Assembly: GCA_945873015.1 (NCBI GenBank)
Contig: CAMCBY010000054.1
Location: 1-13,022 of the forward strand
DNA from: Klebsiella pneumoniae
GTDB taxonomy: Bacteria; Pseudomonadota; Gammaproteobacteria; Ga0077536
DNA length: 13,022 nt
Direction of reading: 5' to 3'
In this document: piece by piece, positions 7,165 through 13,022 of the stretch
Layout: each line of letters begins with the position of its first letter
Numbering within the stretch: the stretch's first letter is position 1
Notes under the pieces: generated by a model
Told to the model about the DNA's origin: nothing
Seen by the model: only the letters and a program-made list of their open reading frames with translations
Database searches by the model: none
Made by a program: the position numbers and the translations under genes

Positions 7165-7851
7165 TCAGGTCATGCGGCGTCGAAACAGGCCGAGGCCTGC
7201 GAGTGCTGAACCGAAAAACCAGACTGCCGCTGGCAACGGCACGGCGGCGAGCGATGCCTGAACTTCAGTTGTGTCACCAAAGAAGCTGCCGTTATCGCCG
7301 ACCACAAAATCAAGTTGGTCACCTTGGGCAAGGGTCAACAAGTCGTTGAACGCAGTCTCGGCGTTGAAGCCGGTGACGAAAGAACTGAACAGCGAGACGC
7401 CATTGAGCAGGATATGCACATCGGTGGAACTGGTGCCGCCAAAGCTGCGCATGTTGAACAGTGAAGTGAGCGTGTAGTCATTGGTCTCAGGCGCGTTAAA
7501 GCGCAACACGCTGAACTCGCCATTCGGACCGGGATGTAATGAGGTTTCGGCCGGCCGCCAGGTGGTCGAAGCAAAGGTGATATCGGTGCCGCTCGGATTA
7601 AACGCGACGCCCGGCGTGCTGGTGTTATTGATATTAAAACGCCAGATCAGAAGGCCACCTACGTTGGCGAGGTCGGTATAGAGGTTGAGCGTGCCGCCCA
7701 AGGTCGTCTGGTAGCCGTAACTCCAGGCGCCATTCGGATTGTTGCTGGATGAGAAATCGCCGCCCGAATCGTAGGCGGGCAGTGCCTGAGCGCCACTGAC
7801 CATGGCCAAAGCCAGCAGCAGTGAGGTGATGAAAAGTCTTGATTGGTTCAT
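7165..7851 (-). CDS. secreted VPLPA-CTERM (exosortase-target) protein
   Basis: A 228-residue exported protein of unknown role. A signal peptide covers residues 1-23 (hydrophobic run, AQA). The body is rich in Ser, Thr, Asn and Gly and predicted to be beta-sandwich, with the pattern LHPGPNGEFSVLRF (105-118), TDVHILLNGVSLF (143-155), GDQLDFVVG (177-185) and DTT (193-195). This pattern recurs in many PEP-CTERM surface proteins. The C-terminus is a textbook sorting signal: VPLPA at 204-208, a hydrophobic segment to about 223, then RRR at 224-226. Exosortase is expected to cut it and place the protein at the outer surface; no exosortase gene is in this window. The ATG at 7851 is set by AAGGAG five bases upstream; a longer frame to 7887 lacks such a site. 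Surface adhesion or matrix roles are only guesses. Confidence 0.88.
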   Translation of the reverse strand: MNQSRLFITSLLLALAMVSGAQALPAYDSGGDFSSSNNPNGAWSYGYQTTLGGTLNLYTDLANVGGLLIWRFNINNTSTPGVAFNPSGTDITFASTTWRPAETSLHPGPNGEFSVLRFNAPETNDYTLTSLFNMRSFGGTSSTDVHILLNGVSLFSSFVTGFNAETAFNDLLTLAQGDQLDFVVGDNGSFFGDTTEVQASLAAVPLPAAVWFFGSALAGLGLFRRRMT

Positions 7852-7856
7852 GGAAA

Positions 7857-7862
7857 CTCCTT
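7857..7862 (-). promoter_or_regulatory. ribosome binding site of the VPLPA-CTERM gene
   Basis: AAGGAG on the minus strand, five bases before the ATG at 7851. It decides the start in favour of the form beginning with the signal peptide. Confidence 0.75.
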
Positions 7863-7879
7863 TCCTCTTGACTGGTATT

Positions 7880-7894
7880 GCCCACAACGTGGGC
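7880..7894. promoter_or_regulatory. inverted repeat in the leader of the VPLPA-CTERM gene
   Basis: GCCCAC-AAC-GTGGGC is a perfect 6-bp inverted repeat with a 3-base centre, 28 bp upstream of the start codon. It could be an operator or a leader hairpin; nothing in the sequence tells which. Confidence 0.35.
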
Positions 7895-8312
7895 TACACA
7901 TCCTGAATTGAATACTCTGCTGCATCTGCAAACGAGGTGCATTGTTGCGCTCCGCCCGCTCGCCGCTGCGCCAGCTTCAAGCCGACGACCTGAAGGCTGG
8001 CCTGACAGGCTACTCCTGCCCCGACAAAATGTGATGTGGCACGAGCGAGAACGGTAATGTCACACAGTTCTGCCGCCATTCCGAACCGGCGGCGAGGCGG
8101 TCTGCCCCACAATCGGGCGCGCCCGGTTGTCATCGAGATTCAACAGGTGTGATATTGGTCATTCAACATGACAGAGGCGTGAGCGCAGTGACACCGACTC
8201 GATGCCGGGGGCGTTCAGTGCGGCAGCCGACGCAAATCTTTCTACCGACATGACCATGACGTAACGTTGGATGTGGTGCCAGGATTGTTCCTGCCGGGAG
8301 GGCTAGCAACCA
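7895..8312. other. non-coding region between the VPLPA-CTERM and kinase genes
   Basis: About 420 bp without a recognisable gene, separating divergent transcripts. It holds a 12-base perfect palindrome CGGGCGCGCCCG at 8114-8125, a direct repeat ATTCAACA at 8138-8145 and 8161-8168, and one promoter candidate. A 79-codon minus-strand frame (7894-8133) resembles no family I know. Confidence 0.5.
8127..8156 (+). promoter_or_regulatory. sigma70-like promoter candidate for the hybrid kinase gene
   Basis: TTGTCA (8127-8132) and GATATT (8151-8156) are spaced by 18 bp. A transcript from here would have a leader of about 150 bases. The two ATTCAACA copies lie in the spacer and just after the -10 box, where a regulator could bind. 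Confidence 0.3.
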
Positions 8313-9599
8313 ATGCGACAAAAGGACGGGTCTTCAACTACCGGCGTGGATCACGCCGACACACAATTGCGCGACAGCGCGGCGGCCTACGCGCAGGCGG
8401 TGGCGGCCATCGATGTCGCCATCGCGCAGCCTGTCGCGCCCAGCGTCATGCTCGACGAAGTGCTGGAGGTACTGCTGGCGCTGTTCAAGTGTGACCGCGC
8501 GTGGCTGGTCGGCCCGGCACAGACCTCGACCGAGGTCTGGCAGATCTACGCCGAGCGCACCATGCCGAGCTACCCCGGACGGGGTCGCGGCGCGCTGTTC
8601 AGTGCGGTTGCCGTGCAACGTTTTATGGCGATGGTGGCCAGCGGCCTGCCGACGCGCGACGACATCGAGGCCGGTCACGGCGTGGCGCCGCCAGTGCGCA
8701 ACCAACACCAGATTCGCGCCCAACTTGCCATCGCCATTCAAGCCCCCGGCGCCGTTCCCTGTGTGCTCGGTTTACACCAGTGCAGCTATGACCGGGCCTG
8801 GTCGGTCGAGGAATGCGAGAGGCTGGCAAACATTGCTCAACGCCTCGCGCCGGTTTTGCGCAATCTGCATATCTACCGTTTGCTGCAAGAAAGCGAGCAC
8901 CGCCTGGCGCAGGCCGAACGCATCGCTCATCTCGGCTACTGGGAAATCGATTTGCCCGGACAGGCTGTGCGTACCTCGGCTGAGTACTGCCGGATTTTTG
9001 GCTTTGCCGATCACGCGCCGCTGCGCGATGTGACCCGCTTTGGTCGCGAGTGGCGCAGCCGCCTGCATCCCGATGATCGTGCGCGCGTGTGTACCGCCGC
9101 GGAGGCCAGTCTGCAAGAGGGGCTGCCCTACGCGCTTGATTATCGGCTGCTCATGGATGACGGGGAGATTCGTCATGTGCGGGTGCGCGGCGAAGGCATG
9201 GACCGCGATGAGCGGGCGTTACCCCAGCGCTGGTTCGGCACGGCGCAGGACGTCACCGAACTGCGCCACGCAGAAGCCGAGTTGCGTGTCAGCGAAGCGC
9301 GCTACCGTGCGACACTCGATCACGCGTTGGACGCCGTGATGCTGCACGAAAGCGATGGTCGAATTATCGATCTCAATCGTGCGGCCTGCGAAGCACTCGG
9401 CTACAGCCGCGACGAACTCATCGGCCAGACGCCGGACTTGTTCGACCTGCAAGTGACCGCCGAGACGCTGGAATCGATATCCCTGCAGTTGAGCGAAAAC
9501 GCGAGTGTGACCTTGCACACCCGTTTTCGACGCAAGGACGGCAGCGAGATTCCGGTCGAAGTACGCGGCAGGCGATTCAAGCAGGATGGTCGTTGGTAG
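8313..9599 (+). CDS. N-terminal sensory part of the interrupted kinase (GAF-PAS-PAS')
   Basis: 428 residues up to the TAG. Residues about 30-185 form a GAF domain recognisable from LDEVLEVLLALFKCDRAWLVGP and the closing helix WSVEECERLANIAQRLAPVL. PAS 1 spans about 206-316 (HLGYWEIDLPG, RLHPDDR, WFGTAQDVTELR). PAS 2 begins at about 330 (ATLDHALDAVMLHESDGRIIDLNRAA...) and is cut before its last beta-strand. As a stand-alone product it would have no kinase, and PAS 2 would be incomplete. The ligand sensed is not evident: no haem- or flavin-specific Cys/His motif stands out. Confidence 0.78.
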   Translation: MRQKDGSSTTGVDHADTQLRDSAAAYAQAVAAIDVAIAQPVAPSVMLDEVLEVLLALFKCDRAWLVGPAQTSTEVWQIYAERTMPSYPGRGRGALFSAVAVQRFMAMVASGLPTRDDIEAGHGVAPPVRNQHQIRAQLAIAIQAPGAVPCVLGLHQCSYDRAWSVEECERLANIAQRLAPVLRNLHIYRLLQESEHRLAQAERIAHLGYWEIDLPGQAVRTSAEYCRIFGFADHAPLRDVTRFGREWRSRLHPDDRARVCTAAEASLQEGLPYALDYRLLMDDGEIRHVRVRGEGMDRDERALPQRWFGTAQDVTELRHAEAELRVSEARYRATLDHALDAVMLHESDGRIIDLNRAACEALGYSRDELIGQTPDLFDLQVTAETLESISLQLSENASVTLHTRFRRKDGSEIPVEVRGRRFKQDGRW

Positions 9600-9608
9600 G
9601 CTGTCTCG

Positions 9609-10829
9609 GTGGTGCGCGATATCAGCGAGAGACAGCACTTCGAGGAACAACTGCGCCAGGCACAGAAGCGCGAGGCGGTCGGTTTGCTCGCGGGTGGTAT
9701 CGCCCATGAGTTCAATAATCTTCTGATGATTATTCTTGGTCACAGCGAGATGGCGCTGGCGCGTATGGCGTCGGACGATCCGAATCGTGATGCGCTTGCG
9801 GAAATTCTTGCCGGCGGTGAACGTGCGGCGGCACTCACCGGCCAGTTACTTGCCTTCAGTCGTCAGCAGGTACTCAAACCCGAGCCCGTCGCGCTCGACA
9901 GTTGCCTGGCAGCGTGGCGACGATTTGTGCGGCCCTTGATCAGTGAAGACATTGAACTGATGGTTGAGACTGGTGCATTGCCCGCGCCGGTCCGCATCGA
10001 TCGTGGGCAGTTCGAACAGGCCATGACCAATCTCGTGATCAATGCTCGCGATGCGATGCCCGATGGCGGCAGTATTTACATCAGCGTGTCCGCCAGCCAG
10101 TGGCCGCTCGCGCCTGCGCACTTGCCCGCAACCGCGTCCGCGGCTGCCTGCGCCCTGATCACGGTGCGTGATGAGGGGCATGGCATGGACGACAACACCC
10201 GCGCACGGGTATTCGACCCGTTCTTTACCACCAAACCGACGGGGCGCGGCACCGGACTTGGACTGGCAATGGTGCATGGTTTTGTTTCGCAGTCCGGCGG
10301 TCATATCGAAATGACCAGCGCGCCGGGTGCCGGCACCTGCGTGCGGCTCTATCTGCCGTTCGCATCGCCTCAAGTCACGCCGGTGGCGATGGCGGTCGCA
10401 CCGCCGGTATCAGTGAATGGCAGCGAGGCCATCCTGGTCGTGGAAGATCAGCCGTCGGTGCGGGAGTTGTGCCGGCATGTGCTTGCGGAAGCCGGTTATG
10501 CAGTGCTTGAAGCGAGTGATGGCGTCGCCGCGCTGGAGGTTTTTCATGCGCATCACGGTGCCATCGACCTGTTGCTGTGTGATGTGGTCATGCCGCGCAT
10601 GAAAGGCCCGCAGATCGCACAGCGGCTGGCCGAGTTCGGTGCGCCGGTTCCGATATTGTTCATGACCGGCTACGCCGATGCCGAGCTCAGCCAGTCATTG
10701 CGCAGCGGCGATGGCCTGTTGCTCAAGCCCTTCCATCCGCAGCATCTCCTGCGGCGGGTGCGCACCCTGCTCGATGCCGCATCTTCGAGCACAACCGCGT
10801 GGGAGGCCGGGGACCCGACGGTGCAATGA
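9609..10829 (+). CDS. kinase and receiver part of the interrupted hybrid kinase
   Basis: 406 residues if translation restarts at GTG 9609 (or GTG 9612); neither has a visible Shine-Dalgarno site. The first residues complete the broken PAS domain (VRDISERQ). The dimerisation/phosphoacceptor helix carries His33 in GGIAHEFNN. The ATPase domain has the N-box NLVINARDAM (Asn141, Asn145), G1 DEGHGM (188-193), F-box FDPFF (202-206) and G2 GRGTGLGL (212-219). The receiver, about 274-390, has Glu279/Asp280, phospho-acceptor Asp325 (LLCDVVMP), Thr353 and Lys373 (LKPF). All residues needed for autophosphorylation and intramolecular relay are intact, as expected if the break is recent. A Ser/Thr-rich tail follows. 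There is no output domain, so the phosphoryl group would be passed on or drained. Confidence 0.8.
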   Translation: MVRDISERQHFEEQLRQAQKREAVGLLAGGIAHEFNNLLMIILGHSEMALARMASDDPNRDALAEILAGGERAAALTGQLLAFSRQQVLKPEPVALDSCLAAWRRFVRPLISEDIELMVETGALPAPVRIDRGQFEQAMTNLVINARDAMPDGGSIYISVSASQWPLAPAHLPATASAAACALITVRDEGHGMDDNTRARVFDPFFTTKPTGRGTGLGLAMVHGFVSQSGGHIEMTSAPGAGTCVRLYLPFASPQVTPVAMAVAPPVSVNGSEAILVVEDQPSVRELCRHVLAEAGYAVLEASDGVAALEVFHAHHGAIDLLLCDVVMPRMKGPQIAQRLAEFGAPVPILFMTGYADAELSQSLRSGDGLLLKPFHPQHLLRRVRTLLDAASSSTTAWEAGDPTVQ

Positions 10830-11003
10830 GGCTGCGCGCGGCCTCTGGCCGGTACGTGGCGGCGGCGGTCGGCCACGGCCACATGGCACAAGTGACCGGC
10901 GTGCATGATTCCGCTGCGCCCTGCGCTGGCACCCTGCCGCGCGCTGAGGCACCATCGCAGGCGTGGCCGGCGTCATGCCCGGCGCAACATCCAATCGATT
11001 TTC

Positions 11004-11012
11004 AGGGGGAGA
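11004..11012 (+). promoter_or_regulatory. ribosome binding site of the phosphotriesterase-family gene
   Basis: AGGGGGAGA ends four bases before the ATG at 11017. It fixes this start rather than the in-frame ATG at 10963, which has no such site. Confidence 0.75.
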
Positions 11013-11016
11013 CACT

Positions 11017-12045
11017 ATGGCAATTAATTCTGTTCTGGGCCCAATCAAAGTGGAGGATCTCGGCTCCACGCTTATCCATGAGCACCTTGGCATTGGCTGG
11101 CCGGGCTGGGAACTCGACTATCAGGACTTCGACCGCAAGAAGGACGGCGTGCGTGTGGTCAAACGCTTGAAGGAGATCCGCGAGCTCGGCATCCGCAGCA
11201 TCGTCGATCCCTGCCCGATGGAACTCGGTCGCGATCCATTGTTCGCCGCTGAGATGTCGGAAAAATCCGGCGTGCAGGTGGTGATTGCCACGGGCCTCTA
11301 CAACGACGCTCTGGGCATTCCGATGCACTTCCGTTTGATGGATGTCGATGGTATCGCCGAGGTCTACGTGCGCGAGATCGAGCAAGGTATCGGCACGACC
11401 GGTATCAAGGCCGGCATCATCAAGACCGCGTCAGGTGGCATTCACGGTGTGACGCCGCCTGGGGCTGGCATCAAGGATGTCGAGATCAAGTGTCTGCGTG
11501 CCGCCGCGCGTGCCAGCAAGGCTACCGGTGCGCCGATCCTGTGTCACAACGACGAATTCGAACCTTTCGGTCGTGAAACGCTCGACGTGTTCGACGAAGA
11601 GAAAGTCGACTTTAATAAAGTACTGATCGGCCACGCCTGCGGTGTGGGTGACATGCGTTATTACTTTGACATCCTCGAGCGTGGTGCGTGGCTGGGTTTT
11701 GATCGTTTCGGCATCGAGGCTATCTGCTCGGACAAGATGCGCCTGGCGGCGCTGATTGGCCTGCTGAGCGTCGGTTATGACCGCATCATGATGGCGCATG
11801 ATTCGGTGGAATGTTGGCGTGGCCGTGACACCGGTGCGTTGGACGGCATGATTGCCGCTTCGCCGAACTGGAACATGGCGCATATCTCGCGCAACATCCT
11901 GCCGGCGCTACGCAAGGCAGGCGTGCCGGAATCGACCATCGAAACCTTGATGGTCAACAATCCGCGCAGCTATTTCAGCGAACCGAAGTCGAAGGCCAAA
12001 GCAGCGGCCAAATCATCGGCCAAACCGAAGGCCAAGCGCCGCTAG
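11017..12045 (+). CDS. phosphotriesterase-family metal-dependent hydrolase with Lys/Ala-rich tail
   Basis: A 342-residue (beta/alpha)8-barrel hydrolase of the amidohydrolase superfamily. All six binuclear metal ligands are visible: His21 and His23 (IHEHLG), the carboxylated lysine Lys136 (GIIKTASG), His177 (LCHND), His206 (IGHACG) and Asp262 (AHDS). The ATG at 11017 is chosen for its strong ribosome site. Family members hydrolyse lactones, phosphotriesters or related esters; most bacterial ones are lactonases or of unknown substrate, so the true reaction cannot be named. No signal peptide is seen, so it is probably cytoplasmic. After the barrel (about residue 322) the protein ends in a tail of about 20 residues made almost only of Lys, Ala, Ser and Pro, finishing KAKRR, which the family does not need for catalysis. 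It lies 187 bp after the kinase gene on the same strand and may have its own promoter. Confidence 0.9.
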   Translation: MAINSVLGPIKVEDLGSTLIHEHLGIGWPGWELDYQDFDRKKDGVRVVKRLKEIRELGIRSIVDPCPMELGRDPLFAAEMSEKSGVQVVIATGLYNDALGIPMHFRLMDVDGIAEVYVREIEQGIGTTGIKAGIIKTASGGIHGVTPPGAGIKDVEIKCLRAAARASKATGAPILCHNDEFEPFGRETLDVFDEEKVDFNKVLIGHACGVGDMRYYFDILERGAWLGFDRFGIEAICSDKMRLAALIGLLSVGYDRIMMAHDSVECWRGRDTGALDGMIAASPNWNMAHISRNILPALRKAGVPESTIETLMVNNPRSYFSEPKSKAKAAAKSSAKPKAKRR

Positions 12046-12063
12046 TTCGCGGCGCCGTTCAAG

Positions 12064-12098
12064 GCTGTCGCGCGCGCTTTATGGCGCGCGTCGACAGC
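12064..12098 (+). terminator. strong hairpin after the phosphotriesterase-family gene
   Basis: GCTGTCG and CGACAGC, then CGCGCGC and GCGCGCG, pair as a 14-bp stem with one bulged base and a TTTATG loop, 18 bases after the stop codon. No T-run follows, so termination efficiency is uncertain. Confidence 0.6.
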
Positions 12099-12112
12099 GA
12101 CATCAAAAGCGG

Positions 12113-12147
12113 GGCGGGTCAAGCGTGGGGGCTACGATTGACCCGCC
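12113..12147. repeat. second inverted repeat, 10-bp stem
   Basis: GGCGGGTCAA (12113-12122) and TTGACCCGCC (12138-12147) pair perfectly around 15 bases. Read on the minus strand the stem is followed by a short TTTT, so it may have been the terminator of the minus-strand gene whose remnant lies at 12247-12402. Confidence 0.5.
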
Positions 12148-12246
12148 GCCATTAAAATCGAATCGTCGCAGGTCGATGCGCGCGCGGCAGGACTGCAGAG
12201 CGAATCCAGGCGGTCGCTGCTGCCGCTCAGATACCTCGCATCTCAC

Positions 12247-12402
12247 TCAAAACTGCGCACTGACACTGAGTCGAAAGCTGCGCGGCTCGACTGGATGAAA
12301 ATGAACGTCATTGCAGCCCACACGCCGACCATTGTCTGCCACCGACCAGCAGAATCTTGAGAGCACTGCGAACTGAATCACAATGAGCCGCCAGCCGCCG
12401 TG
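12247..12402 (-). pseudogene. possible C-terminal remnant of a TonB-dependent receptor
   Basis: On the minus strand a frame open since the stop at 12403-12405 ends in TGA (12247-12249). Its last residues, FHPVEPRSFRLSVSAQF, match the usual end of TonB-dependent outer-membrane receptors: an x-P-x-x-PR-(S/T)-F turn, a final amphipathic beta-strand and a terminal Phe. Upstream the similarity fades and the frame closes after about 50 codons, so the rest of the gene is gone or beyond recognition. The call rests on a short pattern only. The region (12046-12447) otherwise has no intact gene. Confidence 0.4.
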
Positions 12403-12415
12403 TTAGCTATGGCAT

Positions 12416-12431
12416 AGGACAACGTCGTCCT
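12416..12431. promoter_or_regulatory. near-palindrome upstream of the FHA gene
   Basis: AGGACAACGTCGTCCT is symmetrical at 14 of 16 positions and ends 16 bp before the FHA ATG. It is a candidate operator; no regulator can be assigned. Confidence 0.3.
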
Positions 12432-12447
12432 CATCACGGCTCTCTGC

Positions 12448-13022
12448 ATGGCTCGCACGCCCGCCCATTTCAGCGCCCCGGCCAAGCACCTGCGTGGTGA
12501 TGTCGCCGTGCCGACTTTGGTGCTCACTTTAGTTGCGGACGACGGCAGCGCTGAAGAGCGCGAGTTCCATCAGGCCACTATTCGTATCGGTCGTCAGCAT
12601 CAGAACGATGTGGTGATCGCCAACGGCACCGTTTCAAGTCATCACGGCGAGATCCAATGCACCCCCGCCGGGGTCCTCTATCAGGATCTGCGCAGCACCA
12701 ATGGCTCACTGCTGCGCAGAGGAACGGTGCTGCAGCGAGTTGCCGGTGAGCATCGTCGGGTGGCACTCACCGACGGCGATGCACTTTTGTTCGGCAATCC
12801 GGCCAGACCCATCGTGCTGAGCATTCACATCGCCAATGAGGTGCCGGTCCCCCACTCGCAGTTGGACGACGTCGAATCAACGCTCGATATTGCCGAGTCC
12901 TTGTCGGCCATAGAACTCAAGGTATTGTCCGAGATCGGGCAGGATGCAGAGCGTTCAGTGCTGCTTGCGCTCCATCGTTTCAGCAACCTCGCGACGGGCG
13001 AGCGCGACCTTAAGCGCCTGTT
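12448..13022 (+). CDS. FHA-domain protein, cut by the right edge
   Basis: 191 codons are open to the end of the window. The FHA domain spans about 45-118 with its three conserved sites: IGR (Gly48, Arg49), VSSHHGEI (Ser63 to His66) and STNGS (Asn85, Gly86). FHA domains bind phosphothreonine peptides, so this protein probably acts in a Ser/Thr kinase or other signalling pathway. After the domain comes an acidic linker and then a helical stretch (LKVLSEIGQDAERSVLLALHRFSNL) of the kind that often precedes a GAF domain in FHA-GAF regulators, such as sigma54 activators or cyclases. The output domain is outside the window. An in-frame TAG at 12415-12417 limits the start, and ATG 12448 is the first ATG after it, although no ribosome site is visible. 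Confidence 0.75.
   Translation, partial: MARTPAHFSAPAKHLRGDVAVPTLVLTLVADDGSAEEREFHQATIRIGRQHQNDVVIANGTVSSHHGEIQCTPAGVLYQDLRSTNGSLLRRGTVLQRVAGEHRRVALTDGDALLFGNPARPIVLSIHIANEVPVPHSQLDDVESTLDIAESLSAIELKVLSEIGQDAERSVLLALHRFSNLATGERDLKRL

Larger units (their letters stand above)
8313..10829 (+). pseudogene. hybrid sensor histidine kinase (GAF-PAS-PAS-HK-receiver) interrupted by in-frame TAG
   Basis: The frame from ATG 8313 to TGA 10827-10829 (839 codons with stop) reads as one continuous hybrid kinase except for TAG at 9597-9599, codon 429. Left of the stop the sequence ends GRRFKQDGRW; right of it, in the same frame with no shift, it resumes AVSVVRDISERQ. Together these make the normal end of a PAS domain. 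The gene is therefore a single ancestral coding unit broken by one base change, a readthrough gene, or a sequence error. Its parts are described separately. GGGAGGG about 10 bases before the ATG is the ribosome site. No predicted membrane segment is seen, so the protein would be a cytoplasmic sensor kinase with its own receiver. Its partner and target are unknown. Confidence 0.8.

Noticed and set aside
8114..8125. Perfect palindrome CGGGCGCGCCCG as a regulatory site
   Set aside because: Twelve bases of pure G and C can be expected by chance in such DNA, and it has no position that ties it to a promoter.
7894..8133. 79-codon minus-strand open frame upstream of the VPLPA-CTERM gene
   Set aside because: No ribosome site, no recognisable domain, and its composition looks non-coding.
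9597..9599. TAG as a reassigned or pyrrolysine-type codon
   Set aside because: Nearby genes end normally with TAG, and no pyrrolysine or suppressor genes are visible in the window, so reassignment is not supported by this sequence.
10799..11170. 123-codon plus-strand frame between the kinase and the phosphotriesterase gene
   Set aside because: It overlaps the start of a certain gene in another frame and shows no family resemblance.

Overview
The window (about 60% GC by eye, high GC at third codon positions) looks like chromosomal DNA of a gammaproteobacterium, possibly environmental. The grounds are a GTP-type PEP carboxykinase, a VPLPA-type exosortase sorting signal, a quinohemoprotein dehydrogenase, a REP-like doublet, and strong Shine-Dalgarno sites before several genes. 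The genus cannot be fixed from the sequence. No tRNA, rRNA, CRISPR array, IS element or prophage gene was seen.

Layout, left to right. (1) The 3' end of an unassigned gene runs in from the left edge, followed by a secreted PQQ-dependent dehydrogenase with a fused cytochrome c domain. (2) A REP-like inverted doublet lies between this gene and the convergent minus-strand pair of a spermidine-synthase-like protein and a SulP-STAS anion transporter. The pair overlaps by ATGA, and the doublet supplies the transporter's stop codon. (3) A short divergent control region with a duplicated ATTATCAT box separates that pair from a small ribbon-helix-helix (RHH) protein, which is followed by pckG. (4) A symmetrical hairpin ends pckG and faces a minus-strand gene for a VPLPA-CTERM secreted protein. 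(5) After about 460 bp of non-coding DNA comes a GAF-PAS-PAS-histidine kinase-receiver gene. It is one continuous reading frame interrupted by a single in-frame TAG inside the second PAS domain. (6) Next is a phosphotriesterase-family metallohydrolase with all six metal ligands and a Lys/Ala-rich tail. (7) About 400 bp without an intact gene contains two strong inverted repeats and what looks like the last codons of a TonB-dependent receptor on the minus strand. (8) A gene starting with an FHA domain runs off the right edge.

The genes do not form one pathway. They group as periplasmic alcohol oxidation, anion transport with a methyltransferase-fold partner, gluconeogenesis (pckG), an exported surface protein, a signalling kinase and a hydrolase. 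No convincing new defence or mobile system was found. The points most worth a second look are the amber-interrupted hybrid kinase, the overlapping divergent promoters with a one-turn repeat beside the RHH gene, the REP doublet embedded in the transporter stop, the active-site variations of the dehydrogenase, and the receptor remnant.
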